A stretch of 64,000 nt of DNA from the NCBI RefSeq assembly GCF_014692515.1, contig NZ_JACOIK010000003.1:310001-374000 (forward strand). Reading direction: 5' to 3'. This document shows, piece by piece, positions 9,196-18,167 of the stretch. Below the pieces are notes generated by a model, which worked only from the letters and a program-made list of their open reading frames with translations, was not told where the DNA came from and ran no database searches. Source of the DNA: Sphingobacterium micropteri (GTDB lineage: Bacteria > Bacteroidota > Bacteroidia > Sphingobacteriales > Sphingobacteriaceae). The translations under genes and the position numbers were made by a program. How positions within the stretch are numbered: the stretch's first letter is position 1; each line of letters opens with the position of its first letter.

Positions 9196-9256
9196 ATACA
9201 GCATAGCATACAATGTTTGTGCCAAAATTGATGGCCTTATCTGTTTTTCTATATCG

Positions 9257-10378
9257 CTAATAACGATTAATTGTGAAAACACCTGTTTCTGATGGCATTT
9301 CCTCTTCGTCAAGGACAATCACACTCCCTCCGTAGCTGAATACCATGCGCACCAATTCATTAATGACGTCGGTCTGTTGTCCATCTTTTTGTACTATTTT
9401 ACGTTCATCTACATCAATATGACCCTCGATGGATTTACCATTCTCGATGCAAAGTACCTCTACTTTGCCATCAATTACATCTCTCGTCACATCACCTATA
9501 TCTAAACTACTTAAGTTTTCGGGTATAGCAAGTTGGTAACGCTCGAGAAGTTCTTTTTTTCGTTTTTCGAGTATTTTATTGAATACATCCTGTATTTTTT
9601 CTAAAAGAGCTGTTTTGCTTAAAGATTGGGGGTTAATTTGCAGGTGAATAGGCGAGAAATTATGGTGTTTACTAATCCGCATAAAATGGCTATGGTGTTC
9701 CGGTAAAGCAGCCAACACTAATGGTACATCTTGAGGGATAGGGTAATGTTCCAGAATAGCTTGATCAATTTTTCTGAAAAATCGATCCATATCGATATCT
9801 TCCTCCTGGCTTTTCTCCATATATCCATGTAATCCGGCTCCTTGTACAACAGATGCATGTAAATGATTATCCGTAAGTTCCTCACCCAGTGCCTCCTTCA
9901 TGGTAGTAGGTACGTTATCTTCTATATCCAACTTTTGCAGTTGGTATTTGTCACCTCGATAAAGTTGTACATCATCCAACGCTAAAGCAAGGAGATAATA
10001 AGATTGGTTTTCATGATACAGCTTAAACAACGGTTTTACACAAAATGAATCAGCCACACAGGTTATCTCCTGCACTTTTTCGGGTAAACGTAATATCTGT
10101 GTGTCTTCCAAAGATACAAAGATCGCGAGACCTTCATTATTGTGATCCCAAAACGTTTTATCGTTTATAAGCTTTTCTAACGGCTGAATAAGTTTTTCAT
10201 GCTCGTGGAGACCATTGTTCTGGATATATTGTAAAGTCTTTTTATAAAGATTCTTAAAAGTGATAGGATCCGTCGCGTTTGCGGGATGTACCCGGTGGGT
10301 GGGCATGTAAATGGAGATACAGGGTGTATCCTGGATCGCCGTCAACTCTTTCAGTAATTTCAAATCGATTGTCTGCAT
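9257..10378 (-). CDS. baeRF-type (archaeo-eukaryotic release-factor-like) protein
   Basis: About 373 residues from the ATG at 10378 (an in-frame ATG at 10402 is less likely). The start of the protein contains TPCISIYMPTHRVHPANATD, and the C-terminal part has VEVLCIENGKSIEGHID and VFSYGGSVIVLDEEEMP, resembling the bacterial release-factor-like (baeRF) superfamily related to eRF1 and Pelota. Members are predicted to act on ribosomes or RNA, but their role in bacteria is mostly unproven. The gene is flanked by repeat A copies on both sides. Confidence 0.65.
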   Translation of the reverse strand: MQTIDLKLLKELTAIQDTPCISIYMPTHRVHPANATDPITFKNLYKKTLQYIQNNGLHEHEKLIQPLEKLINDKTFWDHNNEGLAIFVSLEDTQILRLPEKVQEITCVADSFCVKPLFKLYHENQSYYLLALALDDVQLYRGDKYQLQKLDIEDNVPTTMKEALGEELTDNHLHASVVQGAGLHGYMEKSQEEDIDMDRFFRKIDQAILEHYPIPQDVPLVLAALPEHHSHFMRISKHHNFSPIHLQINPQSLSKTALLEKIQDVFNKILEKRKKELLERYQLAIPENLSSLDIGDVTRDVIDGKVEVLCIENGKSIEGHIDVDERKIVQKDGQQTDVINELVRMVFSYGGSVIVLDEEEMPSETGVFTINRY

Positions 10379-10489
10379 AATAGATGTTTTTAATGAATGC
10401 ATTGATACTCGTTTTTATATTCGCGTAGCCTATATATAGAACAGTCTAAATAAAGAGATGTTTAGAAAAGTTTAGGATAAGCACAAAAC

Positions 10490-10575
10490 AAAAAAAATAC
10501 TGGAGCGGAGAGCTCCAGTATCTTTTAACTAACTAACCAATTATAAACCTAAATTATGAAGTACTTGTATAACGG
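10490..10575 (+). repeat. Repeat family A, copy 2
   Basis: Perfect 10-bp stem (10497–10506 with 10512–10521) and a GGAGA loop, followed by the conserved tail from TTTTAACTAACTAACC to TAAATTATGAAGTAC. Compared with copies 3–5 the stem sequence differs on both sides in a pairing-preserving way, which argues that the structure is selected. Confidence 0.8.
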
Positions 10576-10642
10576 TTTATTTTGTACATTATTATGTCAT
10601 TGGCATAATTTTAATCAATTAATCGTAGATAATCTGTTTGTA

Positions 10643-11341
10643 TTATTTTGTTTTGCCTTTAGGAAAATTAGGGTGTGCTTTAATTTCCTCTATTTGTAAA
10701 ATATGTCTATCAGAATGTGTAGTGATAAATAGCAAATTTTGATATCCGTCCACCGGACCCGCCGGTCCTTGGCTGATATGATCGCGTAATGCGTTAATAT
10801 CAGCATTTTTGATATAATTGATAATCTCTTTTCTCCCATTTTCGAAGGCAACCAAAGCTTCGCTCATATTTTTGTATTTCCCGGTAGGTTTTAGTATTTC
10901 AGGAGCTTGATGTTTTTCACTTCTATTGGTGATACTGTTTACAATTTCTTCATCGGTATAGCTTGGTTTTTGTGATGTTTTGGACGGATCAGATTTTGAA
11001 GTTTCTTGTTTGAACATGCCAAAAATCATCGGTTCCGATAAAACGATATGTTCCACACATTGGTTAATAGACCATTGATCTTCTGCCGGGCTAAAATTTA
11101 GTTGTTCTTCTGTAAGGCCGGCTACGCTTTTCTTTAAATGAGTGGCTGTTTGTTCGTAATGTGCCAGCAGTTTTTGAATATTACCACTACTATCTTGTTC
11201 AGTGATGTGCTCAACAACAGGGATATGTTCTGTGGATATAATATTTAACTGTTTATCATGTGCGATTACTGTTGAACTTTCTATCCATAGGGCTGTTAAA
11301 AGTGGAGCCGCCCAAACAAAATGTATTATGTGTCTTTTCAT
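10643..11341 (-). CDS. Secreted DinB-like protein
   Basis: 232 residues with an N-terminal signal-like segment (FVWAAPLLTALWIESSTVIA) and a DinB/YfiT-like four-helix domain starting near residue 50: LLAHYEQTATHLKKSVAGL, EEQLNFSPAEDQWSINQCVE, ending TTHSDRHILQIEEIK. In DinB superfamily proteins three His residues bind a metal; here His in CVEHIV and in THSDRH are candidates. It is probably periplasmic, of unknown enzymatic role, and follows repeat A copy 2. Confidence 0.8.
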   Translation of the reverse strand: MKRHIIHFVWAAPLLTALWIESSTVIAHDKQLNIISTEHIPVVEHITEQDSSGNIQKLLAHYEQTATHLKKSVAGLTEEQLNFSPAEDQWSINQCVEHIVLSEPMIFGMFKQETSKSDPSKTSQKPSYTDEEIVNSITNRSEKHQAPEILKPTGKYKNMSEALVAFENGRKEIINYIKNADINALRDHISQGPAGPVDGYQNLLFITTHSDRHILQIEEIKAHPNFPKGKTK

Positions 11342-11593
11342 ACGAGATGTCTTTTATATTAACATTATTTTTTTATGCTTCACCTATTTTTTGTTATGCA
11401 ATATGATGACTTTTTCGAACAGGATACTTGACATAGGGCAAGATTTTTGGAAAAAGCGTAAAATACGTGTATTTAAGCTATCAGAAGTGTATAAATACCT
11501 AAATTAACATTAAAGGCAACTATCAGAGAATATATATTGTTCAACAAGTGGTTTAAAAGTATAATACCAGGTTTATAATTAAATTATACAGCT

Positions 11594-11800
11594 ATGAAAA
11601 GAATCATTTTTTTTACATTTATGGTTGGATTGCTAGGGACGGGATGTGGTGGCAATCGAAATGAAAACACCGACTCGATGGACGATAGAGGCACAATGGA
11701 AGAACCAGGATATAGAGACGGAACATTACCTCGAGATACAACACTCAGAGATACTACAGATTCCGTATTGCATCCTACGCCTCCTCCGGTTACACCTTAA
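11594..11800 (+). CDS. Small lipoprotein, uncharacterised
   Basis: 68 residues with a lipoprotein signal (FFTFMVGLLGTGC, lipobox LGTGC) followed by a short, polar, proline-ended mature part (DTTLRDTTDSVLHPTPPP). It is predicted to be membrane-anchored with an unstructured tail. I recognise no family; such small Asp/Thr-rich lipoproteins are frequent in Sphingobacteriaceae. Confidence 0.65.
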   Translation: MKRIIFFTFMVGLLGTGCGGNRNENTDSMDDRGTMEEPGYRDGTLPRDTTLRDTTDSVLHPTPPPVTP

Positions 11801-11944
11801 TTTTTGTGGTTAAGACAATATAGAAACGTAATTTATTACGAAATAAATGGTTTAATATATTGTGGTTTTGTGCTTGTTTTCTAGCGCTAGGATAGTTTTT
11901 TACTAAATATATGATATTGACATTTAATTACAGCGTTCTCCAAT

Positions 11945-12157
11945 ATGGAAGAAACCATGGTCATGCGTCACAATAACATCCCTTTCGAATTGGAATCACG
12001 GTTAAAAGAATATGGGGCAGATTTCAGTACGGCCAGACTTCCGTTTGCTCCGCATGTAGTGTTGGATGATCAACTTATTACGGGCCAAAATCCTTTATCT
12101 GCTGCTTCCACGGCTCAAACCATGATTGAGTTGCTGACATATCCGGGGAACCTATAA
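11945..12157 (+). pseudogene. C-terminal fragment of a DJ-1/PfpI-family protein
   Basis: The 70-codon frame contains VPFELE-like (IPFELESRLKEYGADF), HVVLDDQLITGQNPLSA and a final STAQTMIELL, which match the last third of DJ-1/ThiJ/PfpI proteins. The catalytic nucleophile-elbow Cys and the N-terminal two thirds are absent, and the 145 bp upstream hold no related frame. I infer a 5'-truncated remnant next to ligD, although the ATG could still be used. Confidence 0.6.
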
Positions 12158-12210
12158 GATCATTGAAAACCTTATGAAGACGAGCGTGTTTATTTCAATA
12201 AAAGACAGGT

Positions 12211-14688
12211 ATGGCAAAGCTCGCGGATTATAAAAAGAAAAGGGATTTTAAACAAACGCAAGAACCAAAAGGTAGTAATAAGCGAAATAGTGATAAGGCA
12301 AGAAAATTGCGGTTTGTCGTACAACGGCATCATGCCTCTCGCTTACACTATGATTTTCGATTGGAATTGGATGGCGTGTTGAAGAGCTGGGCTGTTCCCA
12401 AAGGGCCGTCATTATACCCGAAAGATAAGCGGTTGGCCATGCAAGTCGAAGATCATCCGATAGATTATGCTTCTTTTGAGGGGATTATTCCAAAAGGTAA
12501 TTATGGCGCTGGCGTGGTCACTATTTTTGACTCAGGATACTACGAATTTACGGAAGCAAAGAATGAAAAAGAATTTTTGCTGGAATTAGAGAAAGGTTCC
12601 TTAAAATTTAAATTACAAGGCCATATTCTCCGTGGTGAATTTGCATTGGTACGGATGAAAGGGCAGGAGGATAATGCCTGGCTGCTCATAAAACATAAAG
12701 ACCGATATGCATGGGATGAACCTTACAACAGCGAGGATAGTGTAAAAGAAGTGGTTAAGCAAGCTGGTGTAGATTTTAAAAAAGAGAAGAAAGCTCATAC
12801 CTCTAAAAAACTTCCTAAAAGGAACCAAAAATCTAATACGGAAGAATTTCCGAAACCTATGTTCGCAAAATTGGCAGAACATCTTCCTGAAGGAATGGAA
12901 TGGCGGTACGAAAAAAAATACGATGGGTTTCGTATTTTGGCTATAAGGAACGAAATGGGTGTTCAACTTTATTCGCGAAACGGGAAAGATATGAATACAT
13001 TGTTTCCATCGCTGGTGACAGAACTATCTTCCTTGGATAGACATGCGTGGATTGACGGAGAACTTGTTATTGAGGATAAACACAAGAAAGCGCACTTCCA
13101 ATTGATAGCTAGTGGCGAACCTATTCCGAGTAATCTTACATTGCACTATTATGTTTTTGATATACTCCGTTTGGAAGATGAATATGTGACGGATTATGCG
13201 CTTAAAGATCGAGAAGAGTTACTTGCACTATTGTTTCGCCGTATAAAAAAGCCTAAAATTGTTCAGTTAACGCAGATTCTGCAAGGCACAGCTCAACATG
13301 TTAAAGCGAAAGCCGAAAAGCAACAGTGGGAAGGAATCATCGCGAAAGGAGCAGATAGCACATATTTACAAGGTAAACGTAGCAGTTCTTGGACAAAATT
13401 CAAGTTGCGAAATAGTCAGGAAGCCATCATTTGTGGTTATACGTCGCCACAAGGGAGCCGTTCCTATTTCGGGGCTTTGGTACTTGGCTATTATCAGGAT
13501 GGAGAACTCGTATATATCGGTAACTGCGGCACGGGATTCAATACAAAGAGCCTTAAAGATATATACACCCTTATGAAGGAGTATGAAAGCGGACAAAAGC
13601 CGTTCGATAAGGGGGTGGTAGTGGCGAAAGAAAAAGAAGTAACTTGGCTACGACCGATATTGGTATGCGAAGTATACTATAGCGAATGGACAACAGGCCA
13701 TCATCTACGCCATCCGGTATTTAAAGGGTTGCGACAGGATAAAGATGCAGAAGAAATTGAAAAGGAGAGTCCTATGAAAAATGAAAAGAATGAAGATTTA
13801 ATAATGATAGGTCGTAAAAAGGTTCAATTGACCAATTTAAATAAAGTGTATTGGCCAAAAGAGCGTTATATAAAAGGGCAAATGATAGCTTACTATGAAC
13901 AAATGGCCGATTATATACTTCCGTTTATTAAAAATAAACCGATATCGATGCATCGCTTTCCGAATGGGATTACAGCGGAAGGTTTTTTTCAAAAGGATGT
14001 GGATACGGACAATATTCCTAGTTGGATAAAAACCGTTCCGATTCATTCAGAAAGCACGGGAAAAGAAACAGACTATATCGTCTGTAACGATAAAGCCACT
14101 CTTCTTTATATCGCAAATTTAGGTTCTATTGAGGTTAACCCTTGGCTCTCTACTTATCAAAAGCCGGAGTACCCAGACTTTGCTGTGCTGGATCTGGATC
14201 CAAATGGGGCAGACTTTCAAGAATTGATACAAGTGGCGAAAACGGCACATGATATTTTTGAAGAACTGAAAGTATCGGCATATTTAAAGACTTCTGGGGC
14301 TACGGGATTCCACATCTATGTGTACTTAAAAAAGAAATATACGTACGACGTTGCGCGGGATTTTATTGAGTTGGTCGCTCAAATGGTTCAAGAAAGACAT
14401 CCTGATACGACAAGCTTGGTGCGCGATCCAAAAAAAAGAAAAGGAATGATTTACCTAGATTTTCTGCAGAACAGAAGGGGACAGACGATAGCGTCACCTT
14501 ATTCCTTACGACCCAAAGAGGGAGCTACTGTCAGTACACCCTTGCGATGGGATGAATTAACACCCAAATTGCGTATTGCCGATTACAATATCAAGACCAT
14601 ATTAAAACGAGTACAAGAGGTAGACGACCCTTGGGCTACCTTATGGGACAGTGCCGTCAATATAAAGCAGATTCTTGCTAAACTTTAG
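12211..14688 (+). CDS. ligD: ATP-dependent DNA ligase D (NHEJ)
   Basis: 825 residues with three domains in order: an N-terminal 3'-phosphoesterase (RHHASRLHYDFRLELDG, GIIPKGNYGAG), a central ATP-dependent ligase with the nucleotidyl Lys236 in KKYDGFR, and a C-terminal primase-polymerase (LTNLNKVYWPKE, DFAVLDLDPNG near residue 660 with the catalytic Asp pair, GFHIYVYL). This PE–Lig–Pol order is the one seen in many Bacteroidota LigD proteins. It repairs double-strand breaks with Ku, whose gene converges on it with a 4-bp overlap of stop regions. Confidence 0.97.
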   Translation: MAKLADYKKKRDFKQTQEPKGSNKRNSDKARKLRFVVQRHHASRLHYDFRLELDGVLKSWAVPKGPSLYPKDKRLAMQVEDHPIDYASFEGIIPKGNYGAGVVTIFDSGYYEFTEAKNEKEFLLELEKGSLKFKLQGHILRGEFALVRMKGQEDNAWLLIKHKDRYAWDEPYNSEDSVKEVVKQAGVDFKKEKKAHTSKKLPKRNQKSNTEEFPKPMFAKLAEHLPEGMEWRYEKKYDGFRILAIRNEMGVQLYSRNGKDMNTLFPSLVTELSSLDRHAWIDGELVIEDKHKKAHFQLIASGEPIPSNLTLHYYVFDILRLEDEYVTDYALKDREELLALLFRRIKKPKIVQLTQILQGTAQHVKAKAEKQQWEGIIAKGADSTYLQGKRSSSWTKFKLRNSQEAIICGYTSPQGSRSYFGALVLGYYQDGELVYIGNCGTGFNTKSLKDIYTLMKEYESGQKPFDKGVVVAKEKEVTWLRPILVCEVYYSEWTTGHHLRHPVFKGLRQDKDAEEIEKESPMKNEKNEDLIMIGRKKVQLTNLNKVYWPKERYIKGQMIAYYEQMADYILPFIKNKPISMHRFPNGITAEGFFQKDVDTDNIPSWIKTVPIHSESTGKETDYIVCNDKATLLYIANLGSIEVNPWLSTYQKPEYPDFAVLDLDPNGADFQELIQVAKTAHDIFEELKVSAYLKTSGATGFHIYVYLKKKYTYDVARDFIELVAQMVQERHPDTTSLVRDPKKRKGMIYLDFLQNRRGQTIASPYSLRPKEGATVSTPLRWDELTPKLRIADYNIKTILKRVQEVDDPWATLWDSAVNIKQILAKL

Positions 14689-15440
14689 GCTAAACTCGCC
14701 TTCAATTTATTTAATAAGTCTGTCGATTTCGTGTTTTCCACTTTCATCTTACGAATAGAGGTATGTTTCCCTTTCGCTTTTTGTTTAATAATTTTCAATA
14801 ATTCACTGGTATACTCATTTTTGTATTTTGATATATCAAAAGGTTGACTATGCTGTTTAATCAGTTGGAGCGCCATATCCATTTCCTCTTTTTTTAATCG
14901 GGCATTGCCCGGTAAGCTTAGTTCATCTATTGCCCGGATTTCTTCCTCAAATCTAATTTTGTTGAGTAACAGCATATTCTCGTAGGGTTTCACGATGGCA
15001 AGATGTTCAACGTTACGCATGACAAAAGAACCCAATCCGGCGGTCTTACTTTTCTCAAGTGCTTTGAGAAGAAGTTGGTACGCTTTTGTTCCTCCTTTTT
15101 GAGGCTCCAGATAATAGGGCGTATCAAAATAAATGCTATCTATTTCATCCATCTTAACGAAAGAATGCAGATTTATCATTTTGTTCTTTTCGGGACTGGC
15201 CTCTTCAAAGTCTGAATCTTCGAGAATAACGTATTTATCTTTGAGCAGATAGCCTTTAACGATATTATCCCACTTCACTTCTTTGCCGGTGTTCTCGTTG
15301 ACGCGTTTGTATTTGATGTTTGATTTATCTTTTCTATCTAACATATCTAAATCCAATGAGCTGCTCTGCACAGCACTATATATTTTAACGGGGATATTAA
15401 CCAACCCGAATCCTATTGCTCCTGTCCAAATAGCTCTCAT
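14685..15440 (-). CDS. ku: Non-homologous end joining protein Ku
   Basis: 251-residue bacterial Ku (MRAIWTGAIGFGLVNIPVKI start, the family signature; YFDTPYYLEPQKGGTKAYQL in the core; a Lys-rich C-terminal tail). As a homodimer it threads onto DNA ends and recruits LigD. The coding region meets ligD tail to tail, overlapping by 4 bp, so the transcripts are antisense at the ends. Confidence 0.97.
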   Translation of the reverse strand: MRAIWTGAIGFGLVNIPVKIYSAVQSSSLDLDMLDRKDKSNIKYKRVNENTGKEVKWDNIVKGYLLKDKYVILEDSDFEEASPEKNKMINLHSFVKMDEIDSIYFDTPYYLEPQKGGTKAYQLLLKALEKSKTAGLGSFVMRNVEHLAIVKPYENMLLLNKIRFEEEIRAIDELSLPGNARLKKEEMDMALQLIKQHSQPFDISKYKNEYTSELLKIIKQKAKGKHTSIRKMKVENTKSTDLLNKLKASLA

Positions 15441-15681
15441 AATATTTCGTTTTTATTTCTATTAGTAAGAACAATGCTTTATTAAAAAGGTTCGCTTTTA
15501 AGTTTGCACGCTTTCCTGTCGGTGGTAGGTAGCAGATTTGTCTTCGGTTACGTCCGGTGATATAACAAAGTTACTAAGTCGAGCCCATTGATAAAACAGT
15601 GAATTTTGAAGATCGGGTCAGGGACAATAATAAAACTTGAAATTGAAATTTGTATTTTAGATGAATATAAATAACAGTGCC

Positions 15682-16803
15682 ATGAAAATTTTTATACATC
15701 TCAAGATATTTACCGTGGTTTTCTTGACAATGATTTCGAACTATTCGATATATGGGCAAACAAACGATACCTGGACGGTTTTTTATAATCAAGATTCCAC
15801 CTTAGTAGGTTACAAAGATAAATCGGGGACCGTCAAGATAGAACCAAAATTTGCCGGTTTTGTCACAGCTGTCAAATTTTGCGATATAATAGCCGGTTCA
15901 GAACGCAACAAAGAAAAATGGACAAGCTATTATTTAAATAAAAAAGGTAGAGAATTCGGTAAGGATAGCATATACATTTTTGATAATGTAGCAGATTGTG
16001 AAAATGAAGGGTTTATACGGTTTAGGGATAGAAAATCGGATAAAGTGGGATTGTTTGATAAAAATGGACACATCGTAGTACCTGCTATATACAATGACTT
16101 AACAAAGGTTAGGAATGGAATGCTGGTCGGATTGAAAGGAGCGAAAAAGAAATATGTTCGTGAGAACGAGCCGCCAGTAGATAATTATTATACTTGGGTC
16201 GGAGGGGTAGAAGTGTTACTCGATACCTTAAATAATGTATTAGCAGAAAATTTTCCGAATGACAATAAACTTGATTTTTATGCTGTTGAAAGGACATCAA
16301 CACGATCGGAAGATAGATCGAAAAAGAGCTTTCCAGCTAGCGACGGGAAATATGTAACCTTTATTGATTTTGAGAAAGAATTTAAGACATGGTTGATCGA
16401 TGACTTGCTGTCCGACTTTACAAGAGAACAGTTGTTACATGTCGTACACGATACAATCGTATGGGAGTCCAAAGAAGGATGGGCAAGAAGTGAAAAGCAG
16501 GAATTTGTAGACAACAATTTCCAATTATTAAAACACATACTTTCAGAAATTAACGAAGCCCGTACCAACTATTCCATTTTCTTGAATGGGTTGAACCCAT
16601 TTATATATGAAGGGGCAGAATTTGATAAATATTTCAACAATTGCCGTGAGGCAAAAGAATGGCAATATCCGGTATTGAGCGTGGTTATTTCATACAATTA
16701 TGGAACGGAAGATATATCGCAAAACCATTTTGATTTTTTACGTACGGAGAATGGATATAAATTAATTTCCGTTACGATTAGAAATGCAGAAATCAAAGAA
16801 TGA
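15682..16803 (+). CDS. Secreted WG-repeat-like protein
   Basis: 373 residues from the ATG at 15682 (an in-frame ATG lies at 15661). A signal peptide (IFTVVFLTMISNYSIYG) is followed by two or more WG-type repeats in which a short beta unit recurs: LVGYKDKSGTVKIEPKF and KVGLFDKNGHIVVPAIY. The C-terminal half (after residue 200) is not similar to anything I recognise. It is likely extracytoplasmic, of unknown function. The end lies 3 bp from the convergent MFS gene. Confidence 0.75.
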   Translation: MKIFIHLKIFTVVFLTMISNYSIYGQTNDTWTVFYNQDSTLVGYKDKSGTVKIEPKFAGFVTAVKFCDIIAGSERNKEKWTSYYLNKKGREFGKDSIYIFDNVADCENEGFIRFRDRKSDKVGLFDKNGHIVVPAIYNDLTKVRNGMLVGLKGAKKKYVRENEPPVDNYYTWVGGVEVLLDTLNNVLAENFPNDNKLDFYAVERTSTRSEDRSKKSFPASDGKYVTFIDFEKEFKTWLIDDLLSDFTREQLLHVVHDTIVWESKEGWARSEKQEFVDNNFQLLKHILSEINEARTNYSIFLNGLNPFIYEGAEFDKYFNNCREAKEWQYPVLSVVISYNYGTEDISQNHFDFLRTENGYKLISVTIRNAEIKE

Positions 16804-16806
16804 TAA

Positions 16807-17994
16807 TTATGCTTTAGGTGTTCGCAATGACCAGAATAAGCCCCAGATAAAAGCGCCTAAGCCGACCGCAAAACTTTGTAGTAAAGTGCCTCCATATTCG
16901 ATCCATAGCTTGGCGAGCCAAGGGCCAATAAGTTGTGAACCGGCATAGATAGCAATTAGCGCCGCAGACAGTCTCGGGCCTTGATGCGGTTGGAAATATC
17001 TTGCCAGGCGCTGTGTACACATCACGGATCCCAAAAATCCACTGCCTACTAAAATTGCACATGCTATGATACCTACACCTGATGGGACTAACAATACCAT
17101 AGCTACACCTAATGCTTGGAGGATGTACGTGTAGATAAGGCTGAGTCGATCTCCATATCGATGTCCCACCCAGTTCCATATGGGGATAAATACCAGACAT
17201 GATGTAGACGTGATGACCCAAACATTTCTTACCCATATACTATCCGTGGGCATGGTGTCATGAGCCAAGGTTGGTAAAAAAGTCATGGGTAGAATATAAC
17301 CTAAACCTGCACCGATATAGGAAAGAAACAGTGGGGTACTACGTCGATCGAAAAGTCTGTTGCTATAGGGTGCTTTACTATTTGTACTGCTGTATTCGGA
17401 GCGTTGTACGCTAATTTTTACAAACTGTATCGTACTGTAAATAGCTAATATCACGGAGACCACAGCAACAGGAATCCAGCGTTGAGCTGATTGGAAAAAA
17501 GAAGCGGTGGAATCTACCAGCAATCCTCCAGCTAATAATCCGCCTGCTACACCAAAATATACTAAGCCGCTTAGTTGTGGTTTATTATTCATGATGAACC
17601 ACTCTAACAGCAATGCGGGTGCTAAAACGAATGTAATTCCATTTGTTACGCCGTTTAAAAATCGCCATAACAATAGTGGGTCAAATTGTGGGGTAAAACA
17701 TTGTGCTATGGTAATAAGGACATTTCCCACAAGGCCAATGAGCAGATATCTCTTGATAAACTTGGGGCCAGAGTAACGAACAGCTAATAAGGCTCCTATT
17801 AGATATCCTAAATAGTTGATTGTTGCCAAATCTGCGCCTTGTGTGATCGTCAACATATTGTCGCTGATAAAATATGGCAATAAGGGGGTGAAAGAAAATC
17901 TACCCAATGCATGGACTACGGCAAGGGTCGAAATGCCTGCCAGCAAATAACGGAGAGCCTCCTTTTTAACTGAATTTTCTGTTGTAGAAACCAC
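16807..17994 (-). CDS. YbfB/YjiJ-family MFS transporter
   Basis: 395 residues with about 12 hydrophobic segments. The N-terminus (LGRFSFTPLLPYFISDNMLT and NYLGYLIGALLAVRY) is the signature of the YbfB/YjiJ branch of the major facilitator superfamily. The substrate is unknown. It is located in the inner membrane and stands alone between convergent and divergent neighbours. Confidence 0.88.
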   Translation of the reverse strand: MVSTTENSVKKEALRYLLAGISTLAVVHALGRFSFTPLLPYFISDNMLTITQGADLATINYLGYLIGALLAVRYSGPKFIKRYLLIGLVGNVLITIAQCFTPQFDPLLLWRFLNGVTNGITFVLAPALLLEWFIMNNKPQLSGLVYFGVAGGLLAGGLLVDSTASFFQSAQRWIPVAVVSVILAIYSTIQFVKISVQRSEYSSTNSKAPYSNRLFDRRSTPLFLSYIGAGLGYILPMTFLPTLAHDTMPTDSIWVRNVWVITSTSCLVFIPIWNWVGHRYGDRLSLIYTYILQALGVAMVLLVPSGVGIIACAILVGSGFLGSVMCTQRLARYFQPHQGPRLSAALIAIYAGSQLIGPWLAKLWIEYGGTLLQSFAVGLGAFIWGLFWSLRTPKA

Positions 17995-18167
17995 TGATGT
18001 ATATTAATTAACGACATTTTTATTTTGTCGCCGCAAGATAATAAATAGATTGAAAAGCATATTACACAAAAATGTTGCCTATGTCGGGGAGATGGATTTT
18101 CTTTGATTTGAAAAACAATTTTCGTACAAATCTATTCTCTTATTACACAAAGAAGAGTAGATATATT

